From the NCBI RefSeq assembly GCF_048771995.1, contig NC_133024.1, positions 377,001 to 441,000 on the forward strand: a DNA stretch of 64,000 nucleotides, in the 5' to 3' direction. A program made the translations under genes and the position numbers. Positions 12,601 to 27,600 of this stretch are shown here, in pieces; the first letter of the stretch is position 1, and each line of letters begins with the position of its first letter. The notes under the pieces are model-generated. The model saw only the letters and a program-made list of their open reading frames with translations. It searched no databases and had not been told where the DNA came from. The stretch comes from Taeniopygia guttata (lineage: Eukaryota > Chordata > Aves > Passeriformes > Estrildidae).

Positions 12601-15600
12601 TTTCTGCCTCTTTGGTTGGCATTGAAGGTTGTTTAAAATGCAAACATGGGTTGGCAGTGCTGGTGAAAGAAGCAGTTGCTGGTGTTCCCCTACTCTCACA
12701 CTGTCTTACCCCTCTGTCAAGGAAGGCACTACTGCATATGCATACTCAAATAAATTAGGAGGTTGCTCTAGGTTAAAACTAAGAGCTGTTTTTATGCCAA
12801 GTCCCTGCTCTGGTTGGCCATGTGGCTGCATAAATGTTTGCCTCCAGTACCAGGAAGGGTGTGAGAACATGTGGCCAAAAGTGAGAGGCAGACAAGGCTA
12901 GCTTTTGTCTGTGGCTGTGCTAATTTAAAGTGCCTTCAAGTGTTTATTGAGCTGTGGCCTTGCTTGTGGCACTGTGGGGTGTTTTGTGTTGTGAAAGATC
13001 TGTAGTGGGATGAAATGCCCAAACCAGTGTCTTACTGAGGCAAGTAAATGGCATTAAGATCAAAGTGGACTGTGTGCTTGCTGGCTTGTTAAGAAAATTA
13101 ATTCTGACAGTGGGACAGATTCCTTCCTGAAGAACATCACTCTGTGGAATTTGGTGGAAAAGCAGTGAGTTTGGAGGACACAAATATGGGCATTTGAAAA
13201 TACTTGAAAAAGCTATTTAGAATTTGATGTCTCTGTAATTTAATTCCTCAGTGTTTCTTATTCGTGGAACTCTTTTGCTCTTTGTGTAAACTTTCTTGCA
13301 CACACTGAGAAAAGCAAAAAGCAGATGCAGTGTCTTTTAGTGGTATGCTGAGACAAAGTATGGAAATGCAGAGCACAGGAGCTGAGCAGAAGAGGAGAAA
13401 TTACAGTAATGTATTGAATCAGAAAGAGTTGTGTATTTGAAGTTAAAATGAATGTTTTAAAACACCCTTTTTTTTGCTTACATGACTATTACAGATCTGG
13501 TTCTACCTGTGCTTGGTTAAAAAAGTTACAAATATCTCCAATATTTAGTCACAAACATACATAAAATAATAGCTTATATATGTAAAATATTATCAGGAAA
13601 CCCACTGGTTAAACTGAGTCTGTTCAAAAGGCAGTGCCATGTTTTAAAATTGAGATTGGTGTTTTGATATGTATCAGCTATGCTTTATAGGTTATGATAT
13701 TGAACTGTCTCATGTCTTTATCTCACTCTTCTCCAAGTAAGTAATGGGAAAGTATTCACTGGTCTAAAAAATTATTTTAAACATGTTTTGATAGTAAGAA
13801 CAAGTTTAGCAGTCTAACAGCAACTGTTTTTCAGGGGGAAAAAGTCTGATTAATTGACTTCCACAGCTACAAAGTATAGTTAATATTTTTTGTGGGTATT
13901 AATAACCTAGCACCCACTCCTGCATGCTCAGTATTTTTTCATTTTATTAAATCCCACATTTTCTTCAAGTATCAAAATCCCATGGATTTGGTATGTTTGT
14001 GTTGGTCCAAGTCCTGTATTTTGTTGATGTAAAGAACTCGGCTCTAAGAAATTTTCAACCATCTGCATGATTGCATCAGACATCAGTGTGCCATGGCCCG
14101 GGGGTCATATGAACTCTGCCAGCAGGGTTCATCCAGGCTGCATTCAGAGGAGGTGGATCCTTCTCCTGATGGCAGCACTCTGCCTTCCTCTGCCAGCTGC
14201 TTAAGAGGTGCTCCTGTTTCTAACACAACTTCTGGTGAAGAGCTGAACTTTTCCTCTTTGCTGTGAACTTGGTCCCCAGGACATGTGAGATTGGATGGAC
14301 ATCTGCAGCCCCTCCTCGTGTCAGGTGTGAAGTGTGCCCACCAGTGATCTTGTGCTTCTACAAAGGGCTTTATCTATCCTGCACGTGTAGGAGGCCTGTG
14401 GTGTGAGAGAGAAGTCTGGAAGAAAGCAGCAGACTTGTTCAGCTGTGTACTGACAAGAGAGGCTGTCAGCCTGTTATGTGTAGTGAATGTAATTCACGAC
14501 AATTATAATATGGTGTATGTAATATTTAGTATTTTTTGGAAAACACACGTCTGTATTAGAAGCTGCCCCCACACATGTAAAACTCAGTCTATGTTGAAAT
14601 CTCATTTGCAAGCAAATGGCTGTGGCTGGCCCAGAGATGGGCGTATCTGGGGCCACACGGGACGCCCAGGCGCTGCTCATGGCGTCCCCGACCCGAGATA
14701 TGGATAGCATGGAACTCCTCCATGCTGCTACGTGGGAGTGCTGGAGCCCCGGAACTGCATCGGGGATTCATCAACACCGACACGGGATTGTTCCACCCCA
14801 ACGCCAAGAAAAGAAATTTCATAAATGTTTGGGACTCTGAATGGGAAGAAAGGACTGATTGCCCAAACCCTGGCCTCGGGCGGAACTTTCCCTATAAAAA
14901 CCTCGTATCAGGAGGATGGTGTGGGCATAGAGGAAACCTCCCCTGAGGCTGACTTCTCTGTTGCACATCCAGCACCGACCCCGGTCTCGGCGCTGTTCTT
15001 TCCTTGTGGCTGGCTAGATAGAATCTGATTGCAAAATAAAATTTTTTATTTTTAATTTGGCTGGATCAATTTTCATTTATAACAAGCCCATCCAGGAATA
15101 ATTGATTAGGGAATTGATGTCTTCTGTGTGTTCTTAGATAATCCATTCTCACAGGTTAACAGAAGCAAAAGAAGCAAAAGATTCTGTGGCACTTAATGAC
15201 TTGAGGATGAACAAAGTGACTACTGTCCTATATCTGCTGCTGTAGTGAAAAGAATTGTACTTTTTCTTGGGGAAATTGCTGAGTATTGCAGGTTGCTTCT
15301 TGGATGCTAGATGTGTGCATGTGTCTCTGGAGTTCATCAGTGATGTTTAAAGAAGTGTGGCAGAAATGATGAAGCACCACGTTACATGGAGAGGCTCAAG
15401 AACTGCCCTTTTATAGTACCGATACAGCAAGATATGGGTTCATGGTTCTACAAGTTTCACTGGAATTGTGATTTTTAAAATTTTCCAAATAGCTCATGAG
15501 TGATGCTGCTGCCCATGGCAGACTGTATATGCCATGATAATCTTCAGAGTCTTCAGGCATGCAGTGTCTGGCGTTTTTGTTATCACTAAGTGAAATACAA

Positions 15601-18600
15601 TAAAAAGATCTAAAATGTCCATTCAGAATAAGCTACTTTTAAAAATCAACTTCATAGTAAGATGCTGCAGTTTGGCACAGCTGTTTTTCCTTTCCTTTCC
15701 TTTCTAGTATGCTTTGATGGCAAGTTCTTTAATATGGATAGAGGAATATTTTTCCTCTCATGTTTTTAAGAAAGCCTACAACAAAAGGGAGATTTGAGAT
15801 TGATTTTCCATTAAATTGTGTGAAGCAAATGAGAAAGTTTTTCTCTCTAGCCATGGGAAACATGACATTGTTTCAAACTACAAGAAGTAATGTCATTTTT
15901 AAATGATATGTCTTATGAATGTTAGGCATGATCTTTTCTAGTTTTAACTGGAGAAGCTTACAGCTTAAATACATTTTGGGTCAATGAGGAGACACAGGCT
16001 TTCCTTTGTCTTTGATTTCCAGCAGCATAGGCTTAAGATGCAAGAAGGTGGGGAAGAATCAAAGATACAGATTCATGGGCATTATTGGTATTCTTGATTT
16101 TAAGAAATAGTATTCTTGTGGTGACTGCATTCCTATTGAAATGAGAACTAGGTAACTTTTGAGCATTATAGTTCATGCAAGGATTTTTATTTTCCTTAAA
16201 ATGCACTCAGAACAGTCTATCTGCCCATACAGGGGAATGCTACTATGATTTCATATTCAAAAGGCCACGGTGTCAGTGTATTTGCAGAGTACTTTCAATC
16301 TGTGAATGAATAAGCAGTTGCTTACCCCATCATGGGACAGGAAAAGCACAGAACTGGTTAGTGGCTCATTGCTTTTGTGTAGGACATAACCTAGAACTGA
16401 TTGCTGCTTGTGTTGATAATTATTTTTATATCTGCAATATAAAGAGTCTTGAAATGCTAACCCCATGTATCACCATGAATATATTTGTTGTTTTTGTTGT
16501 TGTTAATCTAATAAATTCCATGCATTTTGTAATGTGTGTGAGTATACATTGTGAAAATGTATATAAATGTGAGTATACATTGCTTGTGAGAATACATTTT
16601 ACTAGAAAAGGAATCCTTTATTGTTAAGTGTTAGCATATTAAGGCTGATCAGAAATTTGACATTTGAACACTTAGTAGCTCATAAACCAAAGCCATACAG
16701 GCTCTGCATAATAAATCTTTCACTTTTCTTAGGTTTATAACATGCCTTTTGAAAGAAACCAGGATTATAGTGCTATATAAAACATGCAGTTTAGGTTACC
16801 TCTTTGTAATGTTGAACAATGGTGTCTTGTGTTAGAAAAACTCTGACTTAGAAGAGTAATTGATCAGCTGTCATCCAAATGGAAATATTTGCCATGGGAT
16901 AGAACAATGTGTTTTAAAGCAAATTGCATTAATGAAAACATGGCTGAAGAACAGCTTCGCAAATACAAGTTTTGATTTTACTAAGCAGATATTCCAGTTA
17001 ACTTTTCCAAGGATGTATCATTTTCATTCCAGACTGCTAGCACGATAAACAGCTGCAGTTTGCATCTGCATCCATTTATGATTCTGTGTACTAGTAGTAA
17101 TTTAGCTTTTATAACATGCAGCTATCTTTCAATGTGCTCAAATTATAAGGACAATAGTTTTTGTTAGCAAAAATTAGTTGTGTTTGTAAACAGATGAATC
17201 AGACCGAGTTCACTTGATCACGGGGGCTTGTTTTTTCCACATCACTTCAGTGCATTGGACTTACTTTTCCACTCAGTCTCACATGTAATACATTTAAGAA
17301 TTTTGAAATTTAGTTAAATTTCTTAAGTATGTGTACAGTTTTTCTACCTAAAGCTCAGCTTACCTTTTTGTATTTAGTAGAGAAATTACACATATTATTA
17401 AACACTTTTAGCTGTCAAAACAAATTTTTGTCAATAAGAATCATGGTGATCATTGTGCATGTTACTCTAAGAACATTCACATTTCTAAACCAGCACAGAA
17501 ATTCTTTCACTTTTTGTGCTACATACTGGGTGAAGTGCATGTCTAGCTGTTGAGTAATCAAATTTATCAGTTTGCTTTTTATAATTCAATATTGACAATA
17601 CACAATTTGTGCTATTATTTTCCATTTGTCAAACAAATTAGTTTTAGTACTGTTATTACTGTTTAATACTCACAAGTTAGGTAGAAGGCTTCGGGTTGGA
17701 GTCACAGCAAATTCCGAAAAATTGATTATATGAATTAAAATAGTAGCAGTAGAAAACAATGTATTTCCAGTTTGGTAGTGGTCAGAGCTGTATTTAATAT
17801 GCTGTATTTTACTTGCTGTCCAATGGCTGTGTACTTGTTTTTCATTGTGTTGTGAGTAGAGTAACTTAGTAAAACCAATCTGCCCTGGTTTTATTGTCAG
17901 GTTTCTCTGTCCTTTTCAGCACCCACTTCCTTCTGTACTGAGGTGTTACGGAAATATGAAATAGCAGGGACACTTCTTGTACATTCTGTTTTTTAAGTCA
18001 TTATGGACCACTTTCCATCTTGCTGAGGAAGTTGTGGCAGCTCTCTGGCCACCTCTAGTGCTAAGCGGAGCAGTTTGTTAGTTGAGTGGTATTTGTCACC
18101 ATTACTGTGTCATCTGCATGAGTTACCTTGGAGCTGGCAGTGCTGGAGGGGTGTGATGTGGGGCTCTGAGGATGAGCGTGGTAGCTGATTTCTCTCTGCT
18201 CTTTCCCAGGTGATGGCTGTGGACACACTGTGCTGGGCCCCGAGAGCGGGACCCTGGCCTCCATAAACTACCCCCGGACCTCTCCCAACAGCACCGTGTG
18301 TGAGTGGGAGATCCGTGTGAAGCCTGGGCAGCGACTTCAGCTCAAGTTCGGTGATTTTGATATTGATGACTCCGATTCCTGTCATTCCAGTTACCTGAGA
18401 GTTCACAATGGCATTGGCCCCAACAGGACAGAAATAGGTAGGAGTTTCAATTGTCACTGCTTGAGAACTGCTGTCTTGTATAGAACTCAGGTGTACTGTT
18501 GGTACTTTCGTTGCTTTTTAACAGCAGCTGCATCATAAATGCACCACAGATCCTGTTATAATCTTTAGTTCTTGAGATTCTCAAAGGAATCTCCACTGTA

Positions 18601-21600
18601 ATGTGGATTTTTTGCCTCTGACATTTCCTAGTAGCTTGCAAAGTTCTTGTAAGCACTGAAGAGGGAACTGTAAAACTAGAAGCATCTTCATTAAAAAAAA
18701 AAAAAAAAAAGGTGCAAATATATATATATCTATCTCTTACCTGAAATGCCTTTCTTTTTATATGAATTCACTCTGATTTGAGCTGTTCATCTTGGTGGTG
18801 TTAAAGGATGACAGGCTTCAAAAGGTATGTTCCATCCTCTGATAATGTTCTTAGTTTTTGTTGTCTTCAGGAGAATTTCGCGACCAGAAGTCAGTGAGTT
18901 TTTTTTCAAATAGCAGTGTGATTTTATCATCTACATCAAGGTATATGTAGGGTGTTTAGACTCTTACGGTTACTTCGCATAAAATTCAAAATGAACTGTC
19001 ATTCTTCTTTTTCTAAAATTAGCTGTTATGCAGATGAACTTTGTTTTCTTTCCTAAAGCTTTAATTTGGAGACAGAAAAATATTTACTTCACTGAGACTG
19101 TTTTTGTGCAATTCAAATGCTGATCCCACTAAATTGAGTCTTTTTCTAAAGAGGTCAGTGAGTGTTAGGTTTATTAACCCTCTTTTCCAACTGTTACCTA
19201 GGTAAGTGTGTGTGAAAATAAGTATGTGCTTGGAGCTGTTGAGCCAGACTTGGTCTAAAATAGGAAACATTGAATACCTTAAATGGCAAGGAACGTCAAG
19301 TTCTGATAAGTCTATTACTCACTTTTACAAGGGACTTAATGGGTTCGAGTAAATTCCTGCTTTATTTGTTTCCCTGGCTTTTCAGCTGTGGCCTGCTAGT
19401 GTAGTAGCACAGTATGTTGGGGAAATGTGTGTGTTTTTCTGCTCTTAATAAATTAAATCACAGGACAAACAGAGATGTTAACAGTGGCAAATACAGATGA
19501 GGCAGGCTTTGGGGTTTTTTTTGTGTTTGAAGCAACAGACACTGGAGAGATTAAACAATGACTTGAATTTTCATGGGAGAAATCTGGACTTATCCTAAGT
19601 TTATCCATTCAAGATACTGACATGGTCTAACATTGTTTTACATAACTTGTTTTACATAAAATCTGAAATTCAATCATACTTTTTTTTTTACCCAAAATTA
19701 CTTAAAAGTTGACAGGTTAGATTAAAAAAATAAATTGTTAGTGAGTTCATTGATAAACAGAGAGGGTTTCTAATGAAGCTTTTAAGGGCTAGTGCTTATT
19801 CCAAGCCTCTTGAGTATATATGAAGAAATCTAAAGAAGATTCAGATGCTCAGTGTTAGGCTTGTCTCTAGTGTAAGATCTAGAGGAGTTTATAAGATTTC
19901 AATACAGTCAAATCACTGTGCATTTGCAATCAGATGTACTTATTTAAGACACGGGAGTTCCCTCTCCTGGTGTATTGTAGCTGTACAAAGGCACTCAAGA
20001 TCCTTCAATGCATAACTACAGACAAAATAGCAATATTACATCTTCTGCACACACAGCTGACAGAAGTGTAACTGCAGTCATGCTTTTTCACTTCCTAGTG
20101 CTTGCTTTTTAAAAGAGTGACAAAAATCAGGGAAGAGTTAGAAAAATTATTTATAATTATTTAGTCTCAAAAGTATGCCTTGCTGGGAACCATAAAGTGC
20201 AGCACTGGAGAGTTTATCCAAGCTGGATTTAAATGGCTTGCACTATGCATTTGCCTGAAGAAGGGGGTAAATGCTGTTTTGAGAGGAGTCTCATGATGGT
20301 CACTCATGTAACAAGATCCAGTGGCTGAAAAAAACTTAAAAAAAAAAAGCTTTTCTGGTTTCTTATTAGAAGATACCCTTGCTTTGTTTTTAAAAAAACC
20401 TGAATAAGCAACATCTAGAAAGCTCTGAATAATGATAGGAATTTGTATTTTAACTTTTATAATTTTTTAAATTATTTTGATAGTGTTTGGGAGTGCAGTT
20501 CACTTTTCAAAAGAAATTGACATACATGTTATATTTATTTTGTATTATATTTGTTAAGAACTATTCCTGCAGGAACACGTTACTCCATTTCCTTTACATT
20601 AGTATGGTAATTTGCCTTTATTTGAGAAAGGAGTCTTACCTCTTTTTCTGTTATTTCTGAGTATGATAACATACTCATTATGAGGAAAGCAAGTGGAATG
20701 ATGAGCTGAAACAGAGGCAGTGTCATTTCCTGCTGGTGATTATTCTCTTTGGTTATCCACTGCAGAATCTTAAATAGGGTTATAGATGGTTTCTACAATA
20801 TTGAATGATCATGGTAGCCTGTAGAAAAAAAAGATTATTTTTTTCTAAGCAAGTTAATTAACTGGTCAGTATCTTTACTAAAGCTTCTAATTAATAGGAC
20901 TGGAGAATTCCATATTGACTGGGGCCTGTTTAACAGCAATTCATCCATTAATGTGACTTGGTATCAATTCTAGAATTTCATAGGGCAAATATTGCCAATA
21001 TCTGTGGACTCCAGCAGTTGAAATTGTGTTATTTTTGTTCATTTTGTATGGCAAGAGAAGCACTCAGATACAGAACCTTTGTTAGAATTTTTAGGTGTGA
21101 TAAAATAGAAAGAGAACTAATTGGTAATGTATCTTAGTGGTGCTTACCTATGGTATGATGATACATGATATATATATGATACTGCTGAAATGCAGTGAGC
21201 TGTGCCTGTTGCTGTCCAGAATTAGGGAAAGTATGTGACAGAAACCATGGAAGAGTCTATGAGGAAGAAGTGCTCCAGTAACTTTGTGAAAAGGACAGCT
21301 TTTTTCTCATTTGCTTCTGTAGACGCTTCTCATTGTCCTAACTTGATCCTTTCCCTTGTGAGATTCCTCATGTTCTCTGAAGCTCCGACTGTGGGGGTTA
21401 TGCATGGCTAGAGGTGAATGGGATAAGGTCACATTTATCTGCAGGTATTGGGGAATTCAAGACCTTGGACAGTGACAAAACAAATGTGGAACTCGCAGTC
21501 TGCCATTTGCTTTAACTGGTCACTAAGCACATTGTTTAGTGTCATTCTCGTGTATTTGCTTTTGAGTATACACCAGAACTAACGTGAGCTTACACTGCAG

Positions 21601-24600
21601 ATGAAATAAGAGGCTGGAAATCGAATAAAATGCTTATTACATGTGTTATTTTGGATCAATATTTGTTCTCCTCCTTCTCTCCACAGGAAAATACTGTGGG
21701 TTTGGCTTTCAAATGGATGGTTTAATCACTTCAAAAAGTAATGAAGTCACAGTACAGTTCATGAGTGGAATTCACACATCTGGACGTGGATTTCTTGCAG
21801 CTTATTCAACCACAGATAAGTCAGGTATTTATAATTATTTTGTAATTTTTCCAATTCAATTGAACCAATTAATTTACTCACATATTCTTACAAATTAACT
21901 TCTAAAAATTTAGTACACTTTTCATGATACTTCCGTGTAGGAAATTTGACTGCCTACCTGAAAGTTGCTGTAGTTCTAAAGAAATTTCAAAGTTCAAAGC
22001 TTTCCTTGAACAGCAGACTAAAAATGTCAGTTGTCTGTTATAAATGAAAGAATTGCTTCAGATTCAGGACAAAATTAATTTTTTTCAGGCAATAGTCAAG
22101 GTGGCAGATAGCTAACAAGTTTTCCTATCAAACTCTATATATTTTACAGACTAACCTTGTGGAAATTTTTATTTCAGTAGCAGGCTCCTGTACTTCCTCA
22201 GCTCTTTAATAACATAGTCTGCTGACTAGTTTTTTGTGTTTTTCTTAGTTTTTTCCCCCTGGTTTTGTTCTTTTAAGCCTCTGAAAGAGGTTGCTGTATT
22301 TTATTTTGCATCTCCTCCCACTCATTGTAAAGGTGAGTGATATACGTGGTCTGCAAGGAAATGAAGGAGCAGCAGCAACTGCCGCAGAAGGCAAAAACCC
22401 TATCTGGAAGTTATTCTGAAAGGATAAAGAGTTTCAGTTTTTAATTTTGTAGGATTTTTGATGCATTCCTCTCTGTATTCTGGACTGTATGTGTTGATAC
22501 ACAGCAAACACAAACATGAGATTTGTGGTATCAGTCATGGATGCCAGTAATGCAGCATTCTAACATTTGTTCTCTGTGGTGCTTGTGTTCAGCACTGCAG
22601 AACCATTAAATGATAAAAGCACAGGCCTCTTTAGCTTATTAATTTAATTTTGTGAAAAGAGCATATGTTTCTGTCTCTGATTTATCTCTGAAATATAGTT
22701 ATAAATTAAAATTAAGCTGCACCGAAAATGAATTTTTGTAGTGTTGTGTCATATTCTCAGTAGATTTCTCAGTTACTCAGACAAATTAGCAAGGTTCTAC
22801 TGTAATACAAAATCTCTTGCAAGAAAATTTAGTAGTAATGTGGTTTTTTCATTCTGAGACTTTTTGTTAAGCCTCAGAGTCTCAAATTTATGTATTTGTG
22901 CACTTTAAAAAGCATATTCAAGCTTGTTGTCTTTATCATCCTTTTGACCTAACCTTTTTTCTTTCCAGACCTAATTACCTGTTTAGACAATGCAAGTCAC
23001 TTTTCCGAACCGGAATTCAAGTAAGATTGTTTTTTACCTGTTTCCCTCCCAGTCTCTTAAATGAACTTTCTACTTTGCTTTGTTACATATTCTGACGTAG
23101 CTTGAAAATTTGCCATCCAGAGAACTTGAGACACAAACTAATTAGGGTTAGAGCTGAAGAATTTTGAGATTTGCACTCATCCTTCCTCCTCCTGTCTCTC
23201 CCATTTTTGTTCCTTACATGCAGTATACAGTAGAACCTCGTTAATTTGCACTAACACATAGGAGTCAATATCTCATTTTCATAGAAAGACTATTGCTTTT
23301 ACAAATATATTACAGCAGGTACACAACTTAATTACTGAAATTTGTATTACAGTTACCTAAGGAGTACTAAATGATGACACGTGTTAGAAATTGCAAACCC
23401 ATTTCACAGTTTGGTGCTCATTATTGAGGTTCTGTGGAGACACAGATTGCTGTACATTCTGAAGGGGAAAATGTGTCATTTCCCTTTTGACTCCTTCCCC
23501 ATTTCCATCTAAAGCAAGGCCAATGTTTAAAGCTGCAGACTATTATGAAGTATCTAAGCTTGCTTTTTGGAGAACTTAAACTGTGGCAAACTAAGACGTT
23601 TTAAAGTGCAACCTTTGCATTTCTCCTTCATTTTCCCAGGTTCCAAAACAGGGCTCTAGTTGTAGGTTCTGGCCTTAGTCAACATGTGACAAAGTCTCTG
23701 AATCCCCCTGCTTTCATGGAACCTACAGCATCACTTTAGCTGTTGCTGAGCTGTGGTGAAAATGTTGATGAGTTTACTCCACTTTACTTTTAGCTCTTGA
23801 AGATGTAATAATTTTCATGTGTGCAGTATGAAATGGCCCTAGAACATGAACAGGTTTGATCCAGTGGTGTTGGTGTCTTGCCTCTTGCTTTTTAAGAGCT
23901 AGTGGTAATTTGGCTAGTTTTTTATGGTCAAAGCATTGCCAAAAGCTGTTAAAAATAGCAATATTTTCAGATGCTTTATTTAAGGGTGCAAAACAAATAG
24001 ATATGCAGGTCTCTTTTTCATAAAATAAAATTATTAGTATTGTTACTTATCTGACTTTGAATTTACAGGAGCCATGTAGTATTCATATTATAAAATGCTG
24101 GCATTATTAGCTCATCATATTGAGACTGGAACTGTACTTTCAGTTGAGACTTATTTCAAAACATTTTTAAATGTCTCTTCTCCTGTTGTGGACTTGTGAG
24201 TATTTTCGGTCTGGTTTGATAGGTCTTCAATTAGGAGATATCATTACATAGTGATACCTGAATAGCAGAGTATTGTAAATCAAAACCATAACTTTTTTTA
24301 TAACAGTAAGAGTGTTGAGATTTGCATGCAAGTCCTGACTTGATATTTTGTTCTCTTTCAGTAAGTATTGTCCAGCTGGATGTGTGATTCCTTTTGCTGA
24401 TATTTCAGGCACTATTCCTCATGGATACAGAGATGTAAGTAAAAATACCATGTACCTCGTGAAAGTGAGTAACACAGTACTCAGTTTTTGGCACTGGTGC
24501 TAAATACAGGTGCTTCAGATGTTGCCATCTCTAAGAAGTGGAGAAGTGTAGTGGAGTCTCAAGTACTTTCATAAGTCCTGTAGAGAAGGGTGGATCAATC

Positions 24601-27600
24601 AAAAGAGTGGGGTTTTTTCTGGCTCCTGTTTTCTTTTAGTTGGTTTTCTCAGGCTGGGAAATTGAGATTAATAAAGAAAGAACTAGTTTATTTTAATGAT
24701 GTCCTCTTGTTTTTGACAATGTAATGCCTCTTTCAGCAGTGTCTTAGTGGTTATCTAATTTTTGTTACAATTGAGAGATGAAATACTGTTTATGCTCAGC
24801 AGCTATAAAATAATTTGCAAAACAAATTTAATACTGTAACAGTAGTTCTGTAAATTGGTAGTGAGCATCTTTAATAATGTGAGCATTTTTCCTTAAGACA
24901 CTGTAAAATCCTATACAGTATTTTTCTAATGTAAGCCTTTGCAGGTCAATTAATGAATTGCCATAGAATGGGAGGATGTTCACTTTGTTTATTTTTAAGT
25001 GATTATAATTTTGCTAGCAGTCTACTAAAAATTATATTAAATTCCTGGTTTCTATCTAAAAATACTCTTTTAATAAGCCCTTAGATCTAGCACAGAGGTA
25101 AGACAATGTAAAAATGTTAGTAACCAAAGATTTTAGTATTAAATACTAAAATACTTAAAATGTCCATGTCTGAGTTGTTTTTTTTTTTTTCCCAAATATT
25201 TCTAAATCCCAAGCCTCTTGCTTAAATAATCACACCCATGTAAAAATGTCACCACAGAGTAATTGTGTTACATTTTCTGGTCCCCAGTAAGTCCTCACTA
25301 AGTGTTTGCAAGGTAATTTTTGTAGCTAGTAACAAGATGAAATTGATTCTCTGCCTCACAAATTTGTGGCATCTGTAGGAGTTCTGCTTGTTGGGAGTTT
25401 TTTTTTGCCAAAATCTGGAATAATTGTTTTCTATGGAGAAAAATGAAACCTTTTCCTAAGGAAATTTAAGGAATTAAATGTCCTGTGACTTTCTTTTTGT
25501 ATACTTTATCACTGAAAAAAGGGAGAGAATTTCCCAGAAGTCAGGCTATGTGGAAGAAAATGAAATTGTCCAGCACTTTAAACCAAATTTCTGGTTGAGG
25601 TTTCTCATGCATCTCTTTCAAATGTACAGGAACTGTTTGCTGCTTTAAAAAATACCCAAAATCTTGATTCTTTTCTGTGAGACTGTAACCTTCAAAGTCC
25701 TTGAGGGCTTGGAGCTCTTACTGCTGACATCTGGTGAGCAGGGAGGAGAGAGCTGCATCTCCTACAGAATCCCATGCTCTTACTTTAGTGGGTAGGGGAG
25801 CTGTGTTGATCCCAGACCTGCTGGATGTGCAAGCCCGATGGAACTGGTGCAATGAGGGCTGCTCACTGTGGCACCTGTAGCCTGCAAGCCAGAGAAGTGT
25901 CACTGTGGCATTTGTTAGCAGGTTCTGTCATCCAAGGAGAAAAGGCAAAAACGTGATACCCTGCAAAATCATTTTTTACTACTGATCTCCACTGACTTAC
26001 ATAATTGACTTGTTTAGGATGAGTTGTATGCATGTATTACTGTGGCTTTACATGGATCAGAGTGCTGGATGGTTAAACCATGTTTAACCACAAGTTATGA
26101 TAAAAAATACAACCCCTTGGCTAAAAGCTACAACAGCTGCAGTGCCTCACCCCTTAATTGTGAGAAAATAAACAAACATGCTTTAAATGTGCTTTCTATG
26201 AAAAGGTTTTCTATATATTTACTTCTTTTGTTGTCTAATACAATTTATTATAGCCTGAGCCTGGCTGTCTGGCTTTTTTTAGACTGATTCACCTTGGTGT
26301 TGGTTTGAGGTTATTTAATTACAACAGTTACATTCTTAATACATCTGGGTGAGGACACATTGAAATGTAGGGCCCTCTTCTTGTATTTTGATAAATTCAA
26401 TAATAAATAAAAATGAACAGTTTCTAAATAACCAAGATAACAGTTAACTAATAATGGTATTTTAATGTAGTAATAACTAAGACAGTGTAGCATTTACAAT
26501 ATATGGTGTGGTGTTTAATTTATTCACTTAGTAGTATGAAATGTTTTCTTTTCCTCCTTTCTTCAAGTCATCATCACTTTGTATGGCTGGTGTTCATGCA
26601 GGCGTCGTGTCAAATACTCTGGGTGGTCAAATTAATGTTGTGATCAGCAAGGGCATTCCATACTATGAAGGGTCCCTGGCTAACAATGTCACCTCAAAAG
26701 TGTAAGTGTATTTAGTATAATTTCCTTAGGTCTTGGTAGTGTCTCATTGTAGGATTAATTTCAGCTTGTGAAGCTATATGTTCCTTGAACAGGTTCTCTT
26801 CTCCAAGTTTCTCACACTTTTGTTGTAGTGTAATTGTTTTACCAAATATCTTTAATCTCTAGACCAGAAATTTTAATTTTCCAAATTCTGCAAGGAGTTT
26901 TTATCTTCTTGGCTATAGATTCCTACTGTCTGTGGAAAGACAGTAATTTAATGGCAGCTTTTCAGTTTCAGGAAAAGAGTGTAGCTTGTCACTGTAGCTC
27001 AAGTCCCACAAATCAAAGCAATCACAGGAGATAGGTTTGTGTGACTAGGACTAGCTTAATTTGAAAAGAAAGCAGTTCAATGAAGAATTGCATTTTGCTG
27101 GGTAGATGTTTGTTTGAAAGTCTCTAACCCAGTATCCCTGGACTGGATTTCATTTGAGAAGGTGTTTGTGTTGCAAGTGCTGCAATTTGCTGGCAGGATG
27201 TGTTAATCATTGAGTGCTTATTCAGGCACATGTGCATAGGTTTCAGTGGCATGCAGTCAGACAAGAAAAATAATTGAAGACAGTTTGTTTCAATTTTTCT
27301 CACTGGGTGCTGCAAAACATCATCTTTTGTTCTCTGCAGGGGACCCTTGTCTGTAAGTCTCTTCACCTTTAAGACCAGTGGTAAGTGTTACCACATGTAT
27401 TACATGTTACTACTTTCATGAAAAATTTGTGAATAGAAGTAGGTGTGCAGATATTTGATTTCTTTATTTTGGTTCTTATTTGTGAGACCTTTTTTTACTG
27501 CATTCTTCAGTAATGTATATTTTTGATATTACTATCTCAACTTGATGATTAATCATCACTAATTTATAGGTACAGTGATGTTTCAAGTAAGCCTTGCTTA

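Larger units (their letters stand above)
6448..18209 (+). other. DCBLD2 intron 1
   Basis: An 11.8-kb intron that begins with GTGGGT and ends with CTTTCCCAG. It opens with GC-rich promoter-island sequence, an A27 tract at 6614-6640 and a GTTT-rich simple repeat. Further in are a perfect 17-bp-arm palindrome (9434-9469) and an LTR-like element (about 14621-15084). No other exon or gene was recognised; open frames at 9.8-10.3 kb and 12.0-12.9 kb look like chance. Confidence 0.75.
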
